A stretch of 64,000 nucleotides of DNA from JARRQJ01 sp963810615 (GTDB taxonomy: Bacteria; Pseudomonadota; Gammaproteobacteria; DRLM01): positions 806,001 through 870,000 of the forward strand of contig CAWEOA010000008.1 of the NCBI GenBank assembly GCA_963810615.1. Direction: 5' to 3'. The position numbers and the translations under genes were made by a program. Below, piece by piece: positions 28,130 to 37,068 of this stretch. Each line of letters begins with the position of its first letter. Within the stretch, counting starts at the first letter, position 1. The notes beneath the pieces are model-generated. The model ran no database searches. It saw only the letters and a list, made by a program, of their open reading frames with translations, and was not told the DNA's origin.

Positions 28130-28828
28130 ATGAGCGTGGTGCGGACTGAGAACCTTTGCAGAGAGTACGTGCTGGGTAAACAGCACATTCAGGCGCTAAA
28201 GGGCGTTAATCTATGCGTAACAGAGGGTGAGTTTCTAGCCATCGCAGGCCCTTCCGGCAGCGGGAAATCGACATTACTCAACCTCATTGGTTTGATCGAT
28301 ACGCCCAGCAGCGGTTTTATCGAAGTGAACGGACAGGATGTCACCGGGCGTAGTCCCGATCAACTGGCGGAATTGCGTTCGCATACCATTGGCTTTGTCT
28401 TCCAGACATTTAATTTACTTCCGGTGCTCACTGCCCAGGAAAACGTCGAATACCCATTGTTGCTACACAAAGAGCTGAATAAGAAACAGCGGCGAGAGGC
28501 GGCCGCCCACTATCTGGATGTGGTGGGGTTGGAGAAATTCGCCCACCATCGACCGAATGAGTTGAGTGGAGGGCAGCGCCAACGGGTAGCCATTGCTCGG
28601 GCGCTCGCTACGCACCCTAAGATCGTTCTGGCCGATGAACCCACCGCCAATTTGGATCATAAGACGGGAGAGGAAGTCCTCTCGCTAATGAATAAGATCA
28701 ATCGTGAAGCGGGTGTGACCTTCATTTTTTCCACCCACGACCCCAAAGTGATGGCATTGGCCGATCGAGTAATCAATATGATCGACGGAGAACTGCTTGA
28801 CCAGACCGATAGCGTTGCCAATGCATAA
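28130..28828 (+). CDS. ABC transporter ATP-binding protein, LolD/MacB type
   Basis: Nucleotide-binding subunit (232 residues). It has Walker A (AGPSGSGKSTLLNLIG), a Q-loop (FVFQTFNLLPVLTAQENVEYPL), the signature LSGGQRQRVAIARAL, Walker B with catalytic Glu (IVLADEPTANLD) and an H-loop (FSTHD). The LIGLIDTPSSG and NLLPVLTAQENV segments are typical of LolD/MacB/FtsE-type ATPases, which pair with FtsX-fold permeases. No permease adjoins it, so the best partners are the two permeases at 21868 and 23098. Its stop overlaps the start of the next gene by eight bases, indicating coupled translation with the outer-membrane protein. Confidence 0.93.
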   Translation: MSVVRTENLCREYVLGKQHIQALKGVNLCVTEGEFLAIAGPSGSGKSTLLNLIGLIDTPSSGFIEVNGQDVTGRSPDQLAELRSHTIGFVFQTFNLLPVLTAQENVEYPLLLHKELNKKQRREAAAHYLDVVGLEKFAHHRPNELSGGQRQRVAIARALATHPKIVLADEPTANLDHKTGEEVLSLMNKINREAGVTFIFSTHDPKVMALADRVINMIDGELLDQTDSVANA

Positions 28829-30599
28829 ACGTGTCTGGCTAAATATATTTCTGGTGGGATTACTGTGGTCGTTTTGCCAAACGGTATGGGCGGGTTATTG
28901 GGTTCAAACCGCCACCTATAGTAAGACGTTCTATGCCGATAAGATGGCGCAGTCATTGGTTTTGTCGGGATTTTCGGTCGGTTTGCGCAACGTGGTTCAG
29001 GCCGACAACCGCACGCTGGTACAACTCCTGGTGGGTCCTTATCCGGACCGAGGGGCGGCAGAGGACGGTTTGGCTCGTCTGAGGGCAATGGGACAGGCTC
29101 GGGATGGTTTTGTCCGTCAATACGACAAAGTTGCGACGGCCGACTGGCGGCTGACGCATGTCCGCGAAGAAGATATCTCGCCGGCTATACCGCACTCTTC
29201 TTCGACGGGACAGGCCCTCGCTGATATGCCGCCAGAGCAAGGGCCTTCGGTTACGCTAAAAAAGCCGGAAGAAGCTCTCGCTTCGGCGGTGGAGAAGGCG
29301 CCCGCTGCGGTCGCGCTTTCTCCGCAGCCGGAAGCGGCTGACGAGGAGGACTTGTTCGGGCTGGATACGGATCAGGGCATGTCGGTCTCCCGTTTCACCG
29401 GTTTTTTTCAGAGTGAGTTGGCATACGCGGTATCGTCACCCGGACATCTTTCCAAGTTTCGAAATATGCTGGAATTGGGCTCGGAGGGGCACTTCACAGC
29501 CGATATGACATGGAAAGTGAGTGGCCGCATCGCCTACGACGCCGTGTTTGATCTGAATGATTATTATCCGACGACTGTAAGAGATGATCAGCAGTTGGAG
29601 AAGAGTCTGCGTGAGACCTATGTGGATATCTCCGCGGGTAATTGGGATTTCCGTCTTGGGCGTCAGCAGATTATTTGGGGGGAGATGATCGGGTTGTTTT
29701 TCGCCGATGTGGTTTCCGCCAAGGATTTACGGGAGTTCGTGTTGCCCGAGTTCGATACTTTGCGTATCCCGCAGTGGGCGGTGCGCAGTGAATTTTTTAA
29801 GGGGAATTTTCACGGTGAGGCGATTTGGATCCCTTACCCCACCTACGATAATATCGGTGTGCCGGGATCGGAATTTTATCCCTATCCCATGCCGCCGCCG
29901 CCCGGGTATGGGGTGACCATTACCGGTGAGCATCGGCCCGCGGGGGCTCTTGCGGACAGCAATTATGGTCTGCGTCTTTCCGATCTCATAAACGGGTGGG
30001 ACCTGTCCGCCTTTTATTACAGCAGCATGGACACGTCCCCCACCTTCTTCCGGCAAGTGGTCACGACGCCCGTGCCGACCTTTGTTTTTTCGCCGGATCA
30101 CAAGCGCATCCAGCAGGTCGGCGGCACCCTCTCCAAAGGTTATGTTGATACGGTCCTGAAGGCCGAAATAGTGTATACCCATGATCGCTGGTTCGCCGTC
30201 AATCAGCTCAGCGACATCGATGGTATCGTTCAGAAGGATAACCTGGATTATGTGGTGGGATTGGAATACAGCCTGCCACGCAGCTCGCGACTCAATATCC
30301 AATTATTTCAACGCTGGTTTCCCGATCACGACCCCTCTATGTTCGCCAAGCAGGTCGAATCCGGGGCAAGTTTCTACGCAAGCACCAAATTTATGGATGG
30401 CAACTTGGAGCCGCAATTGTTGGTCATTGCCAGCTTGAGCCGGGGAGATTGGATGGCGCGTCCCAGGTTCGTTTGGACGGTTAACGGTAGTTGGCGTTGG
30501 GTAGTGGGGGCTGATTTCTTTGATGGTGTCCAGACAGGCTTGTTTGGGCAGTACCGTGACAAGGACCGTATCTATACCGAACTGCGGTATATCTTTTGA
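28821..30599 (+). CDS. outer-membrane protein: SPOR domain plus DUF1302-like barrel
   Basis: A 592-residue exported protein. The signal peptide (about 1-24, ending TVWA) leads to a SPOR-like repeat domain (about 25-105; GYWVQTATYSKTFYADKMAQ and LVGPYPDRGAAEDGLARL). A Pro/Ala/Glu-rich linker follows, then a DUF1302-type beta-barrel (about 190-592). Barrel hallmarks are LRETYVDISAGNWDFRLGRQQIIWGE, DVVSAKDLREFVLPEFDTLRIPQWAV and a terminal aromatic residue (ELRYIF). DUF1302 proteins usually pair with the LolA-like DUF1329 and an RND exporter. Here a LolA-like protein and ABC subunits are nearby instead. The start is the ATG overlapping the ATPase stop. The SPOR domain suggests contact with peptidoglycan; I have not seen this fusion described. 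Confidence 0.85.
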   Translation: MHKRVWLNIFLVGLLWSFCQTVWAGYWVQTATYSKTFYADKMAQSLVLSGFSVGLRNVVQADNRTLVQLLVGPYPDRGAAEDGLARLRAMGQARDGFVRQYDKVATADWRLTHVREEDISPAIPHSSSTGQALADMPPEQGPSVTLKKPEEALASAVEKAPAAVALSPQPEAADEEDLFGLDTDQGMSVSRFTGFFQSELAYAVSSPGHLSKFRNMLELGSEGHFTADMTWKVSGRIAYDAVFDLNDYYPTTVRDDQQLEKSLRETYVDISAGNWDFRLGRQQIIWGEMIGLFFADVVSAKDLREFVLPEFDTLRIPQWAVRSEFFKGNFHGEAIWIPYPTYDNIGVPGSEFYPYPMPPPPGYGVTITGEHRPAGALADSNYGLRLSDLINGWDLSAFYYSSMDTSPTFFRQVVTTPVPTFVFSPDHKRIQQVGGTLSKGYVDTVLKAEIVYTHDRWFAVNQLSDIDGIVQKDNLDYVVGLEYSLPRSSRLNIQLFQRWFPDHDPSMFAKQVESGASFYASTKFMDGNLEPQLLVIASLSRGDWMARPRFVWTVNGSWRWVVGADFFDGVQTGLFGQYRDKDRIYTELRYIF

Positions 30600-31223
30600 T
30601 TGATTGATCGAGCAAAGCTCGGCCGATCGAGCGCTGACTTTGGTTCGACGGCCAAGCTGTTGATATAACGGTCAAATCAAATAGCGGGTTTCCGAATGCG
30701 CGAGGCGGTAACAGGCTTTAGGAGCGTAATTCTTTAATGGGTTATGAATCCTGTGGTTGGCAACTAATATTTATATTTGTTATCAATCTGTTAGTGAGGG
30801 TCCGATTTGGTGTGTGATGCCATTCCGGCGCGCGCCGGAATCCAGTAACGTATTGAATATAAAGATACTGGATGCCAGGTCGTTGCTGCGCTCGGAATGG
30901 CCGATTATTCAGACCTACCTTAAGGTGGCTTGTTCATGACATATCCTGCTTTGGAAATTGATTTGCCGTGTATCCACAGGGCGATCGGGATATTGCGGAA
31001 TTACTTCGAATATTTCCCGAAGGTCCAGGGTGGCCGGAGGACCAAGCACCCTCGCCGCAATCGATAGAATTTACGAGAAATGCGCACGCGATTTATATGT
31101 AGGTCTTACATGAAGCTGATATAATTAAAAACTTAGTTAATTCATGATACTCCGTTAATAACCGATAAGTTAAGACTATTTGGTTATCTAAGAATTGAGT
31201 TTTCCCATGCTGAGGGGCGTAAC
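30600..31223. other. gene-free interval before the exopolysaccharide export operon
   Basis: No supported gene. It holds the dispersed repeat at 30817-30900 and, further right, an AT-rich leader with a consensus TATAAT at 31120-31125 about 100 bases before the export gene. No convincing -35 box accompanies it. No riboswitch consensus (for example for cyclic di-GMP) was recognised. Confidence 0.5.
30817..30900. repeat. dispersed repeat with ATTCCGGCGCG hairpin
   Basis: A 20-bp perfect palindrome ATTCCGGCGCGCGCCGGAAT (30822-30841) leads into CCAGTA. About 30 bases later it is mirrored by TACTGGATGCC and finally GGAATGG. This is the common proteobacterial CCGGAATCCAG-type intergenic repeat; a degenerate relative lies at 8765-8852. 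Confidence 0.7.
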
Positions 31224-31871
31224 GTGATAAGAAAAACTTCTTGGATGCGAACTATATTAGTGTTTGTAACCGCGAATATGATGATGCTTTTGGGCGGATG
31301 CGCAACGACATATCCGCTGTTGCCTTCTTCCATAGGCGTGCCTCCATCCACGACCAGTCCTGCAAACTATCGGTATCTGATAGGCCCCGGCGATACATTT
31401 AGCATTTTTGTGTGGCGCAATCCGGAGGTGTCCAGTTCGGTGATCGTGAGACCTGATGGGATGATAACCACGACCTTGATCGAGGATCTGCCCGTGACGG
31501 GTAAGACCCCCACCCAAGTCGCCCGTGAAATCGAGAAGGCGCTTGCCAGATACATCAAGGATCCTATGGTGACGGTGATGATGACCGGGTTTATCGGCCC
31601 ATATAGCGAACAAATTCGTGTGGTGGGCGAAGCGGCCAAGCCCCAAGCCTTGCCCTACCGTCAGCGCATGACCTTGTTGGATGTCATGATTGCAGTGGGC
31701 GGCTTGACGACGTATGCGGCCGGCAATCAGGCCTCCGTCGTGCGGATGGTGGACGGCAAACAACGCCAGTTTACTGTTCATATCGACGATTTGATCAAGG
31801 ATGGAGATATTACGGCAAATGTCGATATGTTACCGGGAGATACCTTAATCATTCCCGAGTCATGGTTCTAA
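31224..31871 (+). CDS. exopolysaccharide export protein, Wza-like, XrtA system
   Basis: Outer-membrane polysaccharide export lipoprotein of 215 residues. The signal peptide ends in a lipobox (MMMLLGGC). A poly-export domain follows (YRYLIGPGDTFSIFVWRNPEVSSSVIVRPDGMITTTLIEDLPVTGKTPTQVAREIEKAL), then an SLBB-like domain (IRVVGEAAKPQALPYRQRMTLLDVMIAVGG). The length is short compared with Wza of E. coli and fits the exosortase-associated version. The GTG start is preceded by GAGGGG. It heads the operon with the chain-length determinant, tyrosine kinase, barrel and ATPase genes, the usual order in exosortase A loci. Confidence 0.93.
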   Translation: MIRKTSWMRTILVFVTANMMMLLGGCATTYPLLPSSIGVPPSTTSPANYRYLIGPGDTFSIFVWRNPEVSSSVIVRPDGMITTTLIEDLPVTGKTPTQVAREIEKALARYIKDPMVTVMMTGFIGPYSEQIRVVGEAAKPQALPYRQRMTLLDVMIAVGGLTTYAAGNQASVVRMVDGKQRQFTVHIDDLIKDGDITANVDMLPGDTLIIPESWF

Positions 31872-31911
31872 GGATTGATTTCGTGAACGGAAGGGCCATC
31901 AAGGAACTGTA

Positions 31912-33490
31912 ATGCAAGAAATTGTTACCCAGATATTGAGTCACATTCGCAGTACCTGGCGGTACCGTTGGTTCATGGTGTTGGTAGCTGTGCCGCTTTG
32001 TATCGGGGGCTGGGTCTTCGTTCAGATCATGCCCGATCAATATGAGGCATCGGCGCGGGTGTACTTGGACACCCAGTCTATTTTGAAGCCGTTGATGCGC
32101 GGACTCGCAGTCGACAGCAATGTCAGGTCCCAAATTGGCATCATTACCAAAACGCTGCTGAGCCGGCCAAACCTGGAAAAGGTGGCACGCATGACGGACC
32201 TCGATCTCAAGGCGAAAACGCCTGGTCAGATGGACGATCTGCTGGATATGCTTGAGTGGCAAAATCGAGCTTGAGGAGGTGCCGCGGGCGCGTGATTTAT
32301 TCAAGATCAAGTATGCGGATTCCAATCCTCAACTGGCCAAAAAGGTTGTGCAGTCTTTATTGACAATCTTCGTCGAAAACACCTTGGGTGCGACGAGAAA
32401 GGATTCAGACAGCGCTCAGAGCTTTCTGGATCAGCAGATAAAGGAATACGAGGCGCGGCTGGTGGCGGCCGAAGATCGCTTGAAGGATTTTAAACGCCGC
32501 AACATAGGCATGATGCCGGGTGAAGGCAGCGACTACTTTCAAAATCTGCAGGCGGCCATAGGCGACAAGGAACAGGCTGAATTGCAATTAAAAGAAGCGG
32601 AAGATCGCCGTAAGGAGCTGGCGCGTCAACTGAAAGACAGTGATTCCATGCCTGCGTACGCTTCTACCACGCCGACCTCCACCAGCGCTACGCCGGAATT
32701 GGATTCCCGTATCAATAATCTGCAGTCCAGGCTGGATGAGTTGTTGCTTAAATATACCGATCAGCACCCTGATGTGATTGCGGTAAAGCGCACCATCGCG
32801 GATCTGCAAAAGCAAAAACAGGAAGTGCTGGCCGCGCAGGCCAAGAGCGGCCAGGATGGAGATGGTATGCAAGCCGCCAATCCTTATCAGGCTCAATTGA
32901 AGCTGGCCCTGAGCGAGGCGGATGCCAATGTCGCGGCCTTAAAGGCGCGAGTCAACGCCCATGAAGCACGCGTGGATAAATTGAAGAAACTGGTCAATAT
33001 TCTTCCCGAGGTGGAGGAACAACTGAAGCAGTTAAATCGTGATTACGATGTGACGAAGCGCAATTACGAATTGTTGTTGGCGCGGCGTGAGTCGGCGAGT
33101 CTTTCCCAGCAAATGGATCAAAATACCGACTCGGTGAAGTTTAGGGTCGTGGATCCGCCCTATGTGCCTCCGACCCCATCGGGACCCGATCGGCCATTAT
33201 TGACTTCGGGCGCCTTGGCAGGCGGAATTGCTGCAGGCCTGGTTTTCGCGATCTTCCTGGCGCAACTGAACCCCACCTTCGAAAGCCGCCGCACCCTTAT
33301 GGAGGCAACCAATTTGCCGGTATTGGGCGGTGTGTCCATGATCTGGACTGATGATCAGTCGCGGAGAAAGCGCATGGACTTATTGGGATTCAGCTTCGTC
33401 ATAGTGATATTGCTGGGCTTCTATAGCGCGGTGATGGCTATGCAAATCCTCGGTATCAACCCGGTTGCCCATATTAAGGGCTTGCTATAA
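31912..33490 (+). CDS. XrtA-associated polysaccharide chain-length determinant (frameshifted)
   Basis: Wzz/GumC-type inner-membrane protein controlling exopolysaccharide chain length together with the tyrosine kinase downstream. Coding starts at 31912, with an N-terminal helix (about 19-40). The frame shifts by one extra base near 32251 (reading LLDM then LSGKIELEEVPRARD), and removing one T from a TT pair restores it. The repaired protein would be about 525 residues. The middle is strongly coiled-coil (about 170-400) with a Q/K/E-rich stretch. The C-terminal part has a proline-rich GNVR-like segment (VVDPPYVPPTPSGPDRP) and a final helix pair. A single homopolymer indel in an otherwise well-kept gene suggests a sequencing error. 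Confidence 0.88.
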
Positions 33491-33500
33491 AGGTGTTTAA

Positions 33501-34397
33501 GTGATGAGTACGATAGAGCGAGCCATTGATAAACTCAGCCAGACCGGCCAGGATGTCCCTGCGGAAGAGAAAAAAAGGGCTCAAGCCCAAGCCACGGCCG
33601 AGGTATCGAAGGCAGCAGATGTTAAATTGCGGGATGCGGAATTACAGGGCAACGAAGGATCGCAACCCCGCATCGAATTGAATTTCGAAAAGCTGAAACA
33701 GATGGGGATGGTCACCCCGGACGCTGAGCGCAGCCAGATTGCAGAAGAGTTTCGGCATATTAAGCGCCCTCTGTTGATGAATGCCTTCGGTGAGGGCGCC
33801 CTCCACGCTGCCAATAGCAATCTCATTATGGTGACCAGCGCCCGACCCGGCGAAGGTAAAACGTTTACGACGATAAATCTCGCCTTGAGCATAGCCTTGG
33901 AACGCGATCTGACGGTGTTGCTGGTGGATGCGGATGTGGCCAAACCCTCCATTGCCCGGGTCCTGAATTATCCCGGCACCGCGGGGCTGGTGGATTACTT
34001 GGCCGATCGCGATCGGCCGCTGAGTGATTTGATTTTGCAGACCAGCTTGCCTAAATTACGCATCCTGCCATCAGGGAGGAGGCATGGACATTCAACGGAA
34101 TTGCTGGCCAGCGAGAGCATGCTGCAGCTGGTCAAGGAATTGGCCCAGCGTTATCCGGACCGGGTGGTATTGTTCGATTCACCTCCCTTGCTGGCCACCA
34201 GCGAAGCGGCTGTTTTAGGAGGTCTGATGGGGCAGGTAGTCATGGTGGTAGAGGCTGGCAAGACCAAGCGCGAAGAACTCAATGAGGCGTTGACGCTATT
34301 GAATCCCAATCAATATGTCGGGCTCGTGCTTAACAAAAGCGGCAAACCGTTCGGTGCGGATTATTACTACGGTAGTTATCAGGCATACGGCGAGTAA
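33501..34397 (+). CDS. XrtA-associated BY-type tyrosine kinase
   Basis: Cytoplasmic autokinase of the bacterial tyrosine kinase family that works with the chain-length determinant, 298 residues. Walker A is VTSARPGEGKTFTTINLA. Walker A' is VLLVDADVAKPSIARVL, and Walker B is DRVVLFDSPPLL. The C-terminus carries the tyrosine cluster (DYYYGSYQAYGE) that is autophosphorylated in such enzymes. The N-terminal 70 residues are Ala/Lys/Glu-rich and low-complexity. The start may be the GTG at 33501 or the ATG three bases later. It lies between the determinant and the outer-membrane barrel, as in other exosortase A clusters. Confidence 0.93.
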   Translation: MMSTIERAIDKLSQTGQDVPAEEKKRAQAQATAEVSKAADVKLRDAELQGNEGSQPRIELNFEKLKQMGMVTPDAERSQIAEEFRHIKRPLLMNAFGEGALHAANSNLIMVTSARPGEGKTFTTINLALSIALERDLTVLLVDADVAKPSIARVLNYPGTAGLVDYLADRDRPLSDLILQTSLPKLRILPSGRRHGHSTELLASESMLQLVKELAQRYPDRVVLFDSPPLLATSEAAVLGGLMGQVVMVVEAGKTKREELNEALTLLNPNQYVGLVLNKSGKPFGADYYYGSYQAYGE

Positions 34398-34403
34398 GGG
34401 CCT

Positions 34404-35964
34404 ATGTGGGGGGTATCCGATCCCGGCAGGATGCTGGACATGTTTCGACACAGCAAGGGCAGGCTGCTGTGTCTCGTCTTGCTGATCTCAGGGCAAACTT
34501 CCGTGTACGCCGCTCAGTGGCAGTTGCATCCCACCTTGCAATTAGAGGAAGTCTATACCGATAACATAACCCTAGCGCCGCCTGGTCAAACCAACACAGA
34601 TTTTGTTACGGGTGTTAATCCCGGTTTTGGCTTGCGTGGGGAAGGGGGGCGCATCAAAGTTAAGGTCAATTACCGATTGCAGAATTATTTATATGCCAAT
34701 GACAGTGGCCGTAATAGTTCTCATCAACAACTTGCCGCCAACGGCAATGCCGAGCTGCTGAAGAATATCTTCTTTGTGGATGCCAGAAGTTCCATCAGTC
34801 AACAGATTATTAATCCGCAAGGAAAGCGTTGGTCTGGACAATATTAATCCCGGCAATACCGCGAACGTATTTACTTATGGCGTAAGTCCATATTTGAAGC
34901 TAAGGATGAAGTCTTACGCCGACGCCGAGCTACGCTATGATATCGACAGAGTTGAATATCAAAACGCGAACGTCTCCGGTGCGCAGAACCAGCGTTATTC
35001 CCTGGGTATTAATAGCGGGCCCAGCTTTTATCGTTTGAATTGGAATCTTAACTATCGGCAGGAAGATTTGCAGCAAAGTTCCGCTTTCGATAGACATACC
35101 AAGAGCGCCACACTCACTATGCGCTACGGCATAGTACGCTCGTTGCACTTCCTGGCATATAGCGGGTATGAGGATAACCAGGTTCCAGTTTCAAGCAACG
35201 CCACTGCGGCTAACGGTTCCTATTGGAGCGCGGGATTGGAATGGGTTCCTTCCCGTCACATTACCGCATCCGCGACAACTGGCAAGAACTATCGCACAGC
35301 GGATTTGATGCTGAGCCCAATAGACCGCACATCCCTTCACATCGGTTACAGCGATAAAAGTGTGGGTACGAAGGTGGGCTCTACCTGGACCGCCGAATTG
35401 TCCCATTCCACGCGACGCACCACGTGGCGGGCAAGCTATCGTGAACAACGAAACAATCTCCAGTATCAACAGTTTTTAGGGCAGCAATTTTTCTATATAC
35501 AGGACAGCCAGGGGAATATTGTGATTGATCCGGGCACCGGCTTCCCGGTGATCCTGGCAAGAAACGTATTTGGCTTGGTGAACGACGAATTTATCAGCAA
35601 GCGCTCGCAGGCGACCGTTACCTTGAATACCGGTAAGAGCAACGTCTCATTGGGGGCTTATAAGGAGCGCCGTGAGTACATCCTGAATCCCCTGACTGAA
35701 AATGTGGTGGGAACGCGGGCCTCCTGGAACTGGCGAGTTGCGCAGCATCTGCAATCAAAACTCAGCGGGAGCTGGCAGAGAACCAAGCAGGAAAATCTCA
35801 GCCAGCGTTATGATTTATGGTACGGTACGGCAGCCCTTGTCCGTACAATTACCAAGCATACGAACGCATCGTTGGAATGTCGGCATCTGGAAAAAAACAG
35901 CTCGGCCGGTGGTGGTGATTACCAGGAAAATCGGGTGACACTGCAAGTCAATATGCGTTTTTAA
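34404..35964 (+). CDS. XrtA/PEP-CTERM-associated outer-membrane beta-barrel protein (frameshifted)
   Basis: Conserved exosortase-cluster outer-membrane protein with an uncharacterised role, probably in exopolysaccharide passage. A signal peptide (best from the ATG at 34431 or 34440; core LLCLVLLISG, ending VYA) is followed by QWQLHPTLQLEEVYTDNITLAPPGQTN. Alternating beta strands then run to a C-terminal aromatic residue (VTLQVNMRF). The frame gains one base near 34825. Trimming one A from an AAA run joins INPQG directly to SVGLDNINPGNTANVF. The repaired length is about 520 residues. The next gene starts nine bases later. Confidence 0.88.
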
Positions 35965-35973
35965 GGAATTGCT

Positions 35974-37068
35974 ATGTATGAATCGTTCTACAAGCTGACG
36001 ACGCGACCTTTCCAGCTGAGTCCGGATCCGAAGTTTTTTTACGGCAGTCCCAGTCATAAACGCGCCATGTCCTATTTGCGATATGGTCTGACCCAGGGCG
36101 AAGGCTTTATCGTCATTACCGGAGATATCGGTACCGGTAAGACCATGCTGGTCAATACCCTGTTCAATGACTTGTCCAAGGAAAACGTGGTTGCCGCTCA
36201 ACTGGTGACGACCCAGCTTGAAGCGGATGACACCTTGCGCATGGTGGCCGCCAGCTTCGGTCTTGCCCATGAAGGCTTGGACAAGGCGACGATTCTGAAA
36301 AATCTCGAGACCTTTATGACCTCGCGCATGCGCCAGGGCAAGCGCGTGCTGTTGTTGGTGGACGAAGCGCAAAACCTGCCGCCCCGATCGTTGGAAGAAC
36401 TGCGTATGCTGTCAAATTTTCAACTGGGCGGTAGGGTGTTGTTTCAAAGTTTCCTGCTGGGCCAGGTGGAATTTCGCAACACCATCCAGGCCAAAGGTTT
36501 GGAGCAGCTGCGGCAGCGGGTGATCGCGGCTTATCACCTGGAAGCATTGGACGAAGAGCAGACCCGCGGTTACATCGAGCATCGCCTGCGGACGGCGGGA
36601 TGGGCGGGGGACCCGAAATTCACCGATGCCGCCTATGCGGATATCTATAAATACAGCGGCGGTGTACCACGCCGCATCAATACGCTTTGCGACCGCTTAT
36701 TGCTGTTCGGCGTCTTGGAGGAGATTCACGAGTTTGATGCCGATAAAGTCAATACCGTGGTAGAAGAGTTGAAAAAAGAGACCTCCAGCGACGATTTTAT
36801 TGCGACACCTTCTATGCGTGATACCAAAGACAATGACAACAAGTCCAAGGACAAGAAAACCAGCGGCACATTGACGGCCAGGCGGGCGCAGCCTGCAGCC
36901 CGGAGCGGCTCTGCACAGAGTGCGAAGCCGCTGCCCGCAGACGCCGATATGGAAACCCGCCTTGCCCATTTAGAGCAACGGGTGATCGACTTGGAGGAAT
37001 CATTGCGTCGAGAAACCGCGCGTCTGCGCCGTGCCATTATCCTCAGCGACGACTTTGGGGACGTGTGA
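35974..37068 (+). CDS. XrtA/PEP-CTERM-associated AAA ATPase
   Basis: ExeA/GspA-like ATPase found in exosortase A loci, 364 residues. The N-terminal block MYESFYKLTTRPFQLSPDPKFFY is the family signature. Walker A is ITGDIGTGKTMLVNTL, Walker B is RVLLLVDEAQNLP, and sensor-like motifs are LRQRVIAAYHLEAL and SGGVPRRINTLCDRLLL. A Lys/Ser/Ala-rich linker (about 275-325) leads to a short coiled coil (ETRLAHLEQRVIDLEESLRRE). It overlaps the epimerase gene by four bases (ATGA), showing coupled translation. Role in polymer secretion is inferred from context. Confidence 0.93.
   Translation: MYESFYKLTTRPFQLSPDPKFFYGSPSHKRAMSYLRYGLTQGEGFIVITGDIGTGKTMLVNTLFNDLSKENVVAAQLVTTQLEADDTLRMVAASFGLAHEGLDKATILKNLETFMTSRMRQGKRVLLLVDEAQNLPPRSLEELRMLSNFQLGGRVLFQSFLLGQVEFRNTIQAKGLEQLRQRVIAAYHLEALDEEQTRGYIEHRLRTAGWAGDPKFTDAAYADIYKYSGGVPRRINTLCDRLLLFGVLEEIHEFDADKVNTVVEELKKETSSDDFIATPSMRDTKDNDNKSKDKKTSGTLTARRAQPAARSGSAQSAKPLPADADMETRLAHLEQRVIDLEESLRRETARLRRAIILSDDFGDV

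Noticed and set aside
30600..31223. Possible cyclic di-GMP riboswitch before the export operon
   Set aside because: No conserved GEMM-type core could be found; only an AT-rich leader and a -10-like box.
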